A DNA stretch of 64,000 bases from Lolium rigidum (lineage: Eukaryota; Streptophyta; Magnoliopsida; Poales; Poaceae), in contig NC_061513.1 of the NCBI RefSeq assembly GCF_022539505.1, positions 177,536,017-177,600,016 on the forward strand, in the 5' to 3' direction. The position numbers and the translations under genes were made by a program. The notes under the pieces were generated by a model. That model did no database searches, was not told where the DNA came from, and saw only the letters and a list, made by a program, of their open reading frames with translations. Position 1 is the stretch's first letter. Each line of letters starts with the position of its first letter. Shown piece by piece: positions 9,479-19,127 of the stretch.

Positions 9479-12304
9479 TCATTGCTCATTCCTCAGTTGC
9501 TTCAACCTTGCTGCAACCTGCCTCATTGATGGCCGAATGGCTAGCGACTCTGAGGTGCAAGATGCAGCAATCTTTAGCATCTCTGTCAACCTGTACTTCG
9601 GTGCTGTATCCCACAGTCCCGGGGAGAAGAATTCACTGGTGCGGTCCTCCCGCATCAGCATTCTCCCCCATGTTACAATTGTAAATCCATCACCGAACTG
9701 CGAGAACGACGGATCCAAAGACCTCTTGCCTGACATCAACTCCAGAAGGACGACTCCAAAACTGTATACGTCAGACTTGTCAGAGACCCTGCAGGTAGTC
9801 GCGTATTCAGGCGCGACATAGCCAAAGGTCCCAGCGACATCAGTCGTGGCATGCGTCTGCGTAACCTCTATCAGCCTCGCCAGACCGAAATCAGACAGGT
9901 ATGCGTTCAGGTCTTCATCAAGCAGGATATTGCTCGGTTTGATGTCTCGATGGATGATCCGAGGTGTGCAGGCACAGTGAAGGAAAGCCAGCGCTTGCGC
10001 AACATCCGTCGCTATGGTATAGACCTCAGCCCAGGATACCCTTTTGCTCCCCATCTCATGTATAAAGCTCTCAAGGTTTCCGCCTGAGAGATAGTTGTAG
10101 ATCAGAAAAGTGTCTGATGCTCCTATGTGGTATCCAATAAGTGTGACGAGATTCCTGTGTCGAATTCTTCCGAGAGTTGCGATTTCCGCATCAAACTGCT
10201 GGAGGCCTTGGAAACGCCCCATGGCTAGCCTCTTCACTGCTACAAGATAACCAGGAGCGAGCTCAGCCTTATAAGTGGCACCAAAACCACCTGTTCCAAT
10301 CAAGTTCTGGATGCTGAAGTTACTAGTTGCGCGGATAAGGTTGTCGAAATTAAGCTCAGGAGGAGCATCGGCGAATGTCACAACAGCTTTTCTCCTAAAA
10401 CTCACAATCTTCGCTCGTTTCCTTCTCTCATACACAAAAAAGAGAACGATTGCGAGAATAAAAGACACTATGGCAGTTGCAGCAGCAGCTACAATCACCA
10501 TCAGAATCTTGGATCTGGTCATGTGACCACCCAATCTTTGAGTCCACTTCTGGCGATTATTTGACGGTGATAGTGGTACTGATGCATTTGGATTTGGACC
10601 CAAACACGAGGACAGTAGGGGATTGCCAACAAAGAAAGTGCAGTCAGCAGAGTGCCTTAGGTAAGGAATGTCACCCGATAGGTTGTTGAAAGAGACATCA
10701 AAAACTGATAGTTGAGCCAGTTCACTGAAACTTGGAGGGATGGTTCCTGAGAGCCTGTTGTGGTCAAGCATGAGTACTTCCAGAGCAGCCAAATTAGCAA
10801 ACCGCCCCGCGATCTCGCCTGTCAAATTGTTTCCACTCAAGATCAAGCTACGCAGCAAATGCAGGTCAGCAATGCTATGAGAGATTGAGCCACTGAACTT
10901 GTTCTCACCAGCCTCGAAAGCTTGAAGAGCCGTACAACTTGACACCATATCAAGACTGCCCGACAGCTGATTACTACTCAAATTGACAGCAATCCCACTT
11001 GCACCTTTGCAGAATCCGAAGAACCCACCAGAAAGTGTGCCGTTGAATGTATTACTGTTGAGCAACAAGCCGTAAGAGTAATTCTCACCAAGATGCAAGT
11101 CAATAGAAGGCAACGCCCCGGCGAATCCATTGCTGCTGAAATCATGGACAGCGGCGTGGGTGATGTCCCCCAGCATCGAGCCAAAAGGGTTACCAATCAA
11201 GGCATTCCCAACCAATCCCTGATAATAGTGATAGACTAGAACATCGTCATCGATCAAACGGCTCGAGCACATGCCGTCCATGGATGACAGTAAGGGGCCT
11301 GACAGCAAATTCCGGCTGACATTGAGGTATTCCATACATCCAATATTCAGTTGAGCAGGCATGGAGCCCTCGAGGCTGTTGGAGCTGAGATCAAGAAATG
11401 TCAAGTCGCCACACTCACCAAGCCATGGCGGCACCGGACCGGCAATGTAGTTCTGCCCAAGGTTGACCGCTCGGAGGCTGCAGGAACTGTTCCTGTACCT
11501 CGGCAGACGGCCGTCGAGGTTGGCTCTGGGTGCCCAGAGAACCTGCAGTCTCGGGATGGTGGCCACCTCCGGAGGCAGCAGGCCAACGAAGGCGTTGAAC
11601 TCTGGTTGATCCCCCGGCGACGCGGACGCGGCGGGGTCGGTGAGCACGAGCACGGCGAGGTTCCCGCAGCCGGCGAGCTCGTGGGGGATCCTGTCGGTGA
11701 GGCTGTTGCGGGAGACGTCGAGGACGCGGAGGGCGGCGAGGCGGCCGAGCGCGCGCGGGACGGCTCCCTCGAGGACGTTGCGGGAGAGGTCGAGGACACG
11801 CAGGGCGCGGCATTGGGCCACCGCGGCGGGGATTTCGCCGACGAGGAAGTTGGCGGCGAGGCGGAGGTGGACCAGGGCGGGGCAGGGCGGCGAGGAGTTG
11901 GAAGGCGGGAAGGTTAGAGGTCCCGAGAGACGGTTGGAGGAGAGGTTTAGGGCGCGGAGGGTCGGGGACGCGAGGAAGGCGGCGGGGACAGGGCCGGAGA
12001 AGTTGTTGAGGGAGAGGTCGAGGCGGAGGAGGTGCGGGGGGAGGAGCGCGGGGAGGGCGCCCGAGAGGGAGGCGGCGGGGAGGTCGATTGCGGCGACGGC
12101 GGAGGAGGAGGGGTGGCAGGTGACACCGCGCCAATGGCAGTGGTCGGAGTCGGAGTCGGAGGACCAGGCGGAGAGGACGGCGGCTGGGTCGTTGGTGACG
12201 GCTTCCTTGAGCGCGAGCAGGACCTCGCGGTCGGCGGAGGAGGACGCCAGCGGGACAAGAAGGAGGAGGAGGAGGAGGAGGAGGAGATGGTACGGAGTCG
12301 CCAT
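9479..12304 (-). CDS. LRR receptor-like serine/threonine kinase, RPK1/RPK2-like (LRR-XV)
   Basis: A single-exon gene for a 941-residue plasma-membrane receptor kinase. The ATG at 12304 is followed at once by a signal peptide with ten leucines (residues 7-16); the frame is open further upstream but with no ATG. An LRR N-terminal cap ends with Cys56 and Cys63, followed by many LRRs with the pattern LxxLxLSxNxLxGxIP and an island near residues 330-420. The transmembrane helix is at about 602-625. The kinase domain has GTGGFGATY (670-678), Lys691 in VAVKRL, HRD (785-787, an RD kinase), DFG (805-807) and APE (831-833), so it should be active. The ending RPSMRQVAARLKQLRN and the lack of introns match RPK1/RPK2, which act in embryo, anther and meristem signalling in Arabidopsis. 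The ligand is unknown. Confidence 0.9.
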   Translation of the reverse strand: MATPYHLLLLLLLLLLVPLASSSADREVLLALKEAVTNDPAAVLSAWSSDSDSDHCHWRGVTCHPSSSAVAAIDLPAASLSGALPALLPPHLLRLDLSLNNFSGPVPAAFLASPTLRALNLSSNRLSGPLTFPPSNSSPPCPALVHLRLAANFLVGEIPAAVAQCRALRVLDLSRNVLEGAVPRALGRLAALRVLDVSRNSLTDRIPHELAGCGNLAVLVLTDPAASASPGDQPEFNAFVGLLPPEVATIPRLQVLWAPRANLDGRLPRYRNSSCSLRAVNLGQNYIAGPVPPWLGECGDLTFLDLSSNSLEGSMPAQLNIGCMEYLNVSRNLLSGPLLSSMDGMCSSRLIDDDVLVYHYYQGLVGNALIGNPFGSMLGDITHAAVHDFSSNGFAGALPSIDLHLGENYSYGLLLNSNTFNGTLSGGFFGFCKGASGIAVNLSSNQLSGSLDMVSSCTALQAFEAGENKFSGSISHSIADLHLLRSLILSGNNLTGEIAGRFANLAALEVLMLDHNRLSGTIPPSFSELAQLSVFDVSFNNLSGDIPYLRHSADCTFFVGNPLLSSCLGPNPNASVPLSPSNNRQKWTQRLGGHMTRSKILMVIVAAAATAIVSFILAIVLFFVYERRKRAKIVSFRRKAVVTFADAPPELNFDNLIRATSNFSIQNLIGTGGFGATYKAELAPGYLVAVKRLAMGRFQGLQQFDAEIATLGRIRHRNLVTLIGYHIGASDTFLIYNYLSGGNLESFIHEMGSKRVSWAEVYTIATDVAQALAFLHCACTPRIIHRDIKPSNILLDEDLNAYLSDFGLARLIEVTQTHATTDVAGTFGYVAPEYATTCRVSDKSDVYSFGVVLLELMSGKRSLDPSFSQFGDGFTIVTWGRMLMREDRTSEFFSPGLWDTAPKYRLTEMLKIAASCTSESLAIRPSMRQVAARLKQLRNEQ

Positions 12305-13265
12305 GGGTGACGGCGGCGGGCGGCGGCGAGGTGGGGAGCGGAAGCGAGAGGGCAAGCGTGGCGTGGGTTTTGAATTTTGCTTTGTTTATTTATTCTGGGT
12401 CGCCCGAAATTTACTCCAGCTGCTTCGTCTTCATCCTCCACTCACAACACTCGCTCCTCCTAAAATACTATCACTGCCTACTGTAGAATCGGAAAGGCTG
12501 CCCAAGTTTGTACGATTTCTAAAAAAATTGTATTCTCTCTCTTAGCACAAATGATGTCTAAACTTTTTCTAAATTTAAATATATCTATACACTAAATTAC
12601 AAATAGATACATATAAATTTAGATAAAGCTAAGACATTTTTTATGTGACGTATGAGGTATACTGTAACTCTTCTCAATTTGAAACACTATCTTTCTTCTA
12701 TGTGCATCGTACAATCTGAACATTACAGGTAGGTTCGAAAATATAAACAATTTTGATCGGAAAGTTGATTGACGAGTAACTACTTTTTACTTTAGTGGGT
12801 TATATAGTTGTTTTTTTTATTTTTTCTGCGAACTCATAGAGCATCCACCAATCGTCCTTCAAACGGGTCTCACACACGTGCTCGATAGATTGAATGGGAG
12901 GTGCTCGCGCGGGCTTCCTTTTTTATGGGCGTCTTGCTTAGTGGTATCCTTCAAACGGTGTACAAAAAACACTAGAATTCGATTGAAATAATTTTTTTGT
13001 TATATATTACAAAGTTAAACGTAAAAGCAACTACATTTTAGGCACCGAGTCAAACTCACTTTCACGTACACTTGGCCTGAAGTCAATAGCTGGTAGCGGC
13101 TTTTAGCATAACGTGGCAATTCCGGAGTGAGTGAGTGACATGAAGTCATCACGATGGACCTTAACAATGTGTCACATAACGCATTCCTTTTTCTCATGAT
13201 ATATCTTGTCAAGCTAGGGGTGTGAGCTCGTCATTCTTTTAATAGCTTGATTCTCTTCTCGATCC

Positions 13266-13270
<5 letters not shown>
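12305..13270. promoter_or_regulatory. Upstream region of the receptor kinase
   Basis: Bases 12305-12450 are probably the 5' UTR. At about 12535-12680 the AT-rich sequence with ATAGATACATATAAATTTAG and GCTAAGACATTTTTTATG resembles a decayed Stowaway MITE whose ends are no longer recognisable. I see no clear TATA box and no coding sequence. Confidence 0.35.
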
Positions 13271-13320
<50 letters not shown>

Positions 13321-13691
13321 ACATATTCATGCTACACCCGGGTGTAGTTATTCCCACGTGTGTTTCACACAATCTAGGTAGTATCTATCATACCGAAGAG
13401 TATATACATGTAGTATGAAGTATATAAGAATATTTTGGTAGTATATATACTACTTTGTAGGTAGTATGTACACTTTTTTACGTACACTATTTTTTTACGT
13501 ATAAATATGCATGTATTTTGTATATATAGTGCAAACTATGGGTGTATTTAATTTTTTTTCACCAAAGTTGGTACGGGGTATCTTAGATATAGTGTACGAA
13601 CATACTCAAACCAATAAAGTATGTTAAATACTTCCGTATGGTAGTATATGAGACGTGGGTGTAGTTGCACCCAGGAGTAGGAAGTATTTAT

Positions 13692-13738
<47 letters not shown>
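13271..13738. mobile_element. Micron-like MITE inserted in a (TA)n microsatellite
   Basis: A 375-bp unit (13319-13693) is flanked directly by (TA)24 at 13271-13318 and (TA)22-23 at 13694-13738. Its ends are imperfect inverted repeats: the left starts GGACATATTCATGCTACACC, and the right, read on the other strand, starts GGATAAATACTTCCTACTCC. Both then carry GGGTG and CCCACGT in register. It has no coding capacity. Rice Micron elements are also found inside (TA)n tracts; whether this is the same family needs an alignment. Confidence 0.65.
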
Positions 13739-13743
<5 letters not shown>

Positions 13744-14624
13744 GGATAAACTCCTAATCTAAGTCTTTGTTTTATTGTTAACCAGCTAACCGAGTCGGAT
13801 AAGGACCAGTGTATATCCATCAGATTCGCAGAGGCAAATTTCATCTTGGTCAACTACACCATCGGGATGGATCAGGAAAAGTTACCTCCGGCTCAACCCA
13901 CGACTTCCTTCCCTTCGCATAGCTCAGGTGGATCCCTTCCCCCTTTTTCCCAAAATGAATTCACGATGAATCCTGCCATGGTGTCTTTCTTTCTCATTGA
14001 ATGAACCACTCTTTCTCATTGAATGAACCACTGCCTGGGCTAGACTATACCTTTTGAGTCTTTAGGATTGCGGAATAGGTTTTCAAACCATGGTGCACGT
14101 TTACAAGATACCTCTACCAGGCAGGCCAATTCAGTCTTTTGCGAGCGCATAGTCTCTGAGCCCGACTTTCTTCACAGCTAACCCAAAATAGAGCTTTGTA
14201 GCTACCCAACTAGAGAGTAGCACTTTATGGACCCTAAGTATGTGGATCCAAAACTTGGGTCATGCGAAAACTCCTTTACCAAAGTCAGTACTATCAGACT
14301 GATATCGCTATGTCCGTGGGATCAACTAAACGAACATAGTATAATATATAGTTTCATAACAAAATCACGTATTTGATGATGATGTTTAAGGACAATATAA
14401 TAACTTATGAATAAACTTTGAAATTATCATCATCACATAACCGTGTCCGGGGCAACTAAGTAGATCATCCTGGCTAACCTATTTCTCTTACCATGCAAAC
14501 CGCATACCTCCCAACACCATCAACCGATGCGTCCACAGAGGTTTGTGCCCTACACGATCAAGCATAGCCTCCTCTGCTCAAGAAATGATCTTCTAGCATG
14601 CATGCACCATTACTTCGAGATTTA
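13739..14624. other. Intergenic DNA with a 22-bp tandem duplication
   Basis: The segment TTTCTCATTGAATGAACCAC occurs twice in tandem with a 22-bp period at about 13990-14032. The remainder has no open frame of note and no recognised repeat. Confidence 0.4.
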
Positions 14625-15039
14625 GGGCATCTTCATCGGGTCGAACCAAAACGCCGATCCAAATGGTCTGTTTCTGTCCGTTTGGGTCGGTCGGCGGATA
14701 GTTTGGTGGTGGTTGTCCGGCTGCCAAGACAACACATACAGTGGTGCGACCCATTCGGTTCGTGCATGCTTTGGCAAGGCCTAGCCAGTTGGTCATTGCC
14801 TTTTAAATAGTAATTTTACGAACAAGACAATTTAAATTGTAGAAAAGTAAATATTGTTCAAACAAGAATAGTTCACAATCACACCATATAGTTTTATAAA
14901 TAAGGCAACTCAAATTGAGTATCGAAACAAACTAGCATTAGTCCACACTAGCCAGGTTGGTTTCCCATGTGAGTCCACATGTGCTACATAAAATCGGCTC
15001 GAAGGCGGTCATGGGGTGGTTTGATCCCGCAACGAATTA

Positions 15040-15271
15040 TGCATATGCAAAGAAGTATTCCCAAGATGCTGCCCCGGCATGTGGCTCAACCAACTCACCC
15101 TGGATTTCCCGGTCACCATCATAGATGATGTGATCTCGCTCTCCCTGAACGATCATGTTGTGGATGATGACACATGTTGTCATCACCTCCCACATTCCCT
15201 CGGCGAGCGCCAAACAGCTCCCCAACGTGATTACATCACGCCAAATACCAGCTCTATATCCTTTCGAGTCG
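15040..15271 (-). pseudogene. PIF/Harbinger transposase, C-terminal remnant
   Basis: The minus-strand frame has MWEVMTTCVIIHNMIVQGE followed by IYDGDREIQGELVEP and GAASWEYFFAYA. This is the standard C-terminal block of grass PIF-type (HARBI1-like) transposases after the last catalytic Glu. The frame runs into the gypsy insertion at 15277 and the N-terminal part with the DDE residues is not recognisable on the other side. The copy is dead. Confidence 0.75.
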
Positions 15272-15276
15272 CCTCC

Positions 15277-17066
15277 TGACAAGGGATTAACTTGTCAATG
15301 CCTACGGATTGTAGACTAGGGTTTAGTTGGATGTAGAGGGCAAGTAGATCTCGAAGGTTTCAGCCGAAAAGTACTCGACGAATAAGAAAACTAGGGTTTG
15401 TCTACCCTTGCTTTAGCCGCTGTGTCTCTTGCCTCACTTGTTCTTGGTGGATCCTGCACTGCAGCAGTATGTCTTGGACTATTTTGTCTTGCAGTTCCTT
15501 CGGGAGGTGTAGCTGTGAATGCTGTTCCCATGACTCCAACTCCAGCAATTGCCATATTGAACGATGCTTCTCTCGGGTCTCCGGGGGGTGGTCTGGACGC
15601 GAGGATGTAAGCTTGCATTGCCATGTATCCTGCTTCTGGTATTTTCGGGATGATATTTCCCCTTGTATCAATCGACATGAAAGACATGTCGAGATTTTGA
15701 ATTATGTTGCCTCTCTCTGCCTCAGGTATATTTTGCAGCCGAGATATTGCCCTTCTCCGAGCCTCTCTGTGACTATCTCCCGAAGTTCCTGATTGTTGAC
15801 TGAGCTCTGCTCGACGCCTGCTTGACGCAGATGCTGCCTCTTTCCTTCTATTTAAGGATGTTGTTTCTTTTTCCAACTCCCTATTCATACGAGCAAGTTT
15901 ATATTGATAGGCTTGTAATTCCTGGGCAGTAGCGGTTGTAGTCATTGGTTCTGAACCGTCTATGGCTTTTGCAGTCCTATCCCATGCTGCTTGCGGGAGT
16001 TTGACTCTTACGCGAGGTGTGGTCCCGACGTATTTGGTGCCTAAGCCTCTTCTGAGATCAGCGGGATCGACGTATGGATTTCCCAAATCATCGAAAGCCT
16101 CCGACGTCTCCGGTTCTCGCTCGACTTGCCTCTTCAATTGCGTACACTTGATGATACTTTGAGTATTGGTTTTTGTCGGGATTGATGACACCATCATAAA
16201 GATTGGTGAAGACCCTTCCGATGGCGGCGGATTTGTCGTTGAAGTTGAAGTCGTTGATGCCGTCGGAATCGCTCGCTTATAACGGAGTCCGCAGACGACT
16301 CGAAAGATGTGTTGCTGATGATCTTGGTGAGCTTTCCGCTTGCCTTGGTGTCGATGAAGCGTGTCGACGAAAACTCCTCGTTACTCGACGAAAAGTCAGA
16401 ATCGTCCGCTGAAAATTCCGACGAGATCGGAACTTCGAGACGGTAGGATCCTTCCTTATTGACGCCAAATCGGAACTCTCCAAACATCATGACGATGGGC
16501 TCCTCCAGCATAGGCACATGCATCCATACGGGAGGGCGGGTGAGGAATAAAATCGACTAGATCAGTTTTTTCCTGTTTACCTCGATCCATTGCATTGCTA
16601 GCCACCGACGAAGTCGACGATTCCGGACGTGCCATCGAGATCAGCTCCTTGCAACCTCTAGATCCCACAGACGGCGCCAATTGACAAGGGATTAACTTGT
16701 CAATGCCTACGGATTGTAGACTAGGGTTTAGTTGGATGTAGAGGGCAAGTAGATCTCGAAGGTTTCAGCCGAAAAGTACTCGACGAATAAGAAAACTAGG
16801 GTTTGTGAACAATGATTCGATGATCTCTGCGTCCCTCGACTCCCCCTTATATAGGAGGCGTAGCCGAGGGATTCGTGCTATACAAGTTACAAAGTCCGGG
16901 AAGGTTTCTAACTCATCCCGTAGGATTACAAATAAGATTTTCTATTACAACTCTTACTTTCCTTAATACTATCTTGGGCTTCCGAGTCTTCTTATTCTTC
17001 GGGTAATGGGCCTTCAATAAACTCCGGGTACTATCTTCGGCAGGTCCATTTGGGATGCCTATGTCA
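15277..17066 (-). mobile_element. Internally deleted gypsy element with intact target duplication
   Basis: The right LTR (16682-17066, 385 bp) starts TGACAAGGG and ends CTATGTCA. The left end repeats the first 123 bp of this LTR (15277-15399). The 5-bp target duplication CCTCC is exact at 15272-15276 and 17067-17071. The primer-site region abutting the right LTR reads, on the minus strand, TTGGCGCCGTCTGTGGGA. So it is a minus-strand element whose 5' LTR is complete, while the inner part of the 3' LTR, pol and much of gag have been lost in one deletion. The LTR has a TATA motif (CCTATATAAGG, minus) at 16846-16856. Confidence 0.85.
15391..16680 (-). pseudogene. gag 5' portion of the deleted gypsy element
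   Basis: Two minus-strand frames hold the gag. The first (16523-16194) contains FGVNKEGSYRLEVPISSEFS and a Ser, Asp and Glu rich stretch. The second (about 16197-15391) contains GTKYVGTTPRVRVKLPQAAW, then a charged helix (residues 95-125) and QNLDMSFMSIDTRGNIIPKI. The order and composition match the N-terminal gag of a common grass gypsy family. No capsid core, zinc knuckle or pol is left, and a frame change separates the two parts near 16195. Confidence 0.55.
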
Positions 17067-17239
17067 CCTCCTACCTACAAGAAAATATCATGGTGCAGCT
17101 CCCTCGCAGCAGGCCTCCAGGACGCCTGGGCTAGGCACATATTGATGAACCGCCTTGCCTCCGGGTTTTTCACCCTGTACAAAGCTTATGGCTTTATTCC
17201 CTAAAAAAGAAAATTGGCGGAAAGTTCACATGAATAAAT

Positions 17240-17511
17240 TAGATTCTGACATTGTTGTACTCACAAAGAGAATATCCGTAGGGACGTACATAGACGACAT
17301 TGTTGTAGATTTGGACGGGGTTGGAGCAATCGATGTAGGGGTACTCCATTGTGAGCATCTCGAGGATGCACATCCCGAAGGAGTAGACTTCGGCGAGCAG
17401 ACCAAAGTTTGTCAACGGCATAGTTGGGGGCATCAACCGGCGTACTTGCTGGGTACCACGGGCCGCTGGGAACTGCTGACGGCAATGGCAACCCAAAGCA
17501 CAAACAAGCAC
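17240..17511 (-). pseudogene. WNK protein-kinase exon fragment
   Basis: The minus strand reads EVYSFGMCILEMLTMEYPYI followed by DCSNPVQIYNNVV. This is the subdomain IX-X signature of plant WNK (with-no-lysine) kinases. It corresponds to about 35 residues after the APE motif; the preceding residues are scrambled and a likely splice donor (GTGAGT) follows near 17268. No other WNK domain is seen nearby, so this is a lone, nonfunctional fragment. It lies inside the Harbinger boundaries, which suggests gene-fragment capture. Confidence 0.7.
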
Positions 17512-17553
17512 GCTGCCTGGGGGTGGCAGCGGAGACGGAGGGAAAAGGTTTGG

Positions 17554-17982
17554 TGTTAAGCTTCATGCACTAGCCACTTGAACCAAAAGTCCGAACTGAT
17601 GGAAAGGGCTAGGCAATCCACATATACATTTCACAACACCCCCACTCGCGTGTGACGGGAGAAGAGAAAGTCAACACGTGAAAGAAGAAGAGCACACCGA
17701 AACAGGACATCAGCGGTGGCTAAAGAGGGGGGGCAACAACAATTTTTAGGCTTAATTGCGAAAACCATGTAAGAGGGGGGCAACAGCAATTTTTAGGGTT
17801 AATTGCGAAAACCATGTAAGAGGGGGGGGCAACAGCAATTTTTAGGCTTAATTGCGAAAACTATGTGAAAGCCGGGATTTGAACTCGAGACCTGAGACTC
17901 TGATACCATGTTAAGCTTCATGCACTAGCCACTTGAATCAAAAGTCCGAACTGATGGAAAGAGCTAGGCAATCCACATATAC
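17554..17982 (-). repeat. Miniature LTR-like direct repeat with tRNA primer site
   Basis: A 74-bp direct repeat opens TGTTAAGCTTCATGCACTAG at 17554-17627 and again at 17909-17982, differing at two bases. Abutting the second copy, 17897-17908 is the complement of TGGTATCAGAGT, a Met tRNA primer-site motif. Between the copies are three tandem units of about 50 bp (17724-17870) with the core CAACAGCAATTTTTAGG. The layout resembles a TRIM or SMART element or a fragment of a larger LTR element. There is no coding sequence. Confidence 0.5.
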
Positions 17983-18223
17983 GAACAGAGGAGTTCTTCT
18001 CTATGTCTTTCGTCCCCGAAGGGACCGGGTTGGCCAAAGGGAGGACAAAGGAGGAGGACGCGCTCACTGTTCGACCCAACGCATCATCAGTCTAAATTTG
18101 GGAAACGGATAGATCACTCTGAAGTCACTATGTTTGCGTCGTGCCGCTAGACCGTGTGCGGCCTGTTCGTGTGGACAGTTTCGTACAGCCTAGAACCATT
18201 TGGGTCACTATCTGGAGATGCCC

Positions 18224-19127
18224 TCAGATATGCAAGGATTCTCTTTTCTTGTGGTCTGTCACATGAAAGCAATATTTGCTCGTCCCCTAACACTAGCACT
18301 CTCTCTTGTATCCATCGGTACACTCATTTTATTCCAGTCTCAGATTCGAAAGAGCCGCATGTGTTGGCTACACGGACGGCTACTTGCAGTGAAATCGTGC
18401 AGCATTTGTGCAAATAGATTTTAATCCAGATTCAAAATTCAGGAGCTGGCTCGCTTACTAACTACATAATTGTAGTTCTCACGCTACTTACCTAGCTACT
18501 CACAATTAAGCTATTTAACTAAGCACACACACTAGTTTCCGTTTTTTAAAGATGCACACTGACTCCATTGTCCGGGAGAAACGACGACATATAGTACGTC
18601 CAAAGAAACATGAGTCCTGGGACCTGGGTGCCGCTTTCCCATCGCATGCTGCCCGCCGTCTTTTGGAATCCAGTAACCCACCCACCTATGCATGATTCGG
18701 AATTCTAGAAATAGTTTAGTCTTTAATAGATCCACCTTGTTTGATATGAAACAGGTTTAGAGGTTGACACTAGCTTATCTGAGAAATTGGAAGGTGCCGT
18801 TAATGCAAGATGAAGTGCGACTGGATTTTTTTTAGGCTACTGCGACGAAAATGCTCCATTGAGGGAGGGCAACCCTGGCATACATCCTGGAGCATCCGAA
18901 AGATGAATCAATCCAGGTCAAAAGATGAGGTAACAAAAGTGGCAAGTAAACCGGCTCGGCAAGATCTTAGATACAGCCATACAGGTGCAGGATGCAAGAA
19001 TAAGTGTCAGCAGACTGCTATAACGGAGAACCTATCTCCAGCAAATGAGCAATCTGAGTCGCAGGGCCACCACTCGCGAGACACGCATGGACAAAGACGT
19101 AGTTTAGTCTTTCAAGTGATGATCTAA
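18224..19127. other. Intergenic DNA between two Harbinger elements
   Basis: Short open frames on both strands have no recognisable domain. I see no repeat boundary here apart from the TAA at 19125-19127, which belongs to the element on the right. Confidence 0.3.

Larger units (their letters stand above)
14625..18223 (-). mobile_element. Probable PIF/Harbinger DNA transposon with later insertions
   Basis: The left end reads GGGCATCTTCATCGGGTCG and the right end, on the opposite strand, GGGCATCTCCAGATAGTGACC. These are the terminal motifs of grass Harbinger elements. The flanking triplets are TTA at 14622-14624 and TCA at 18224-18226, one base off the 3-bp duplication expected. A transposase C-terminus lies near the left end on the minus strand. 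Inside are a gypsy insertion, a WNK kinase fragment and a miniature LTR-like repeat. The two ends may belong to different elements, but orientation and spacing fit one. Confidence 0.5.

Noticed and set aside
12305..12355. N-terminal extension of the receptor kinase by 17 residues
   Set aside because: The extension would start at TTG, not ATG, and would place charged residues before the signal peptide; the ATG at 12304 is better.
11351..12545. Plus-strand frames of 188-301 residues opposite the receptor kinase
   Set aside because: They are GC-rich shadows of the kinase gene with no domain, and the minus strand carries a full receptor kinase.
18810..19127. A protein-coding gene on the plus strand
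   Set aside because: A 105-residue frame with no recognisable domain or splice context; it runs into the Harbinger element.
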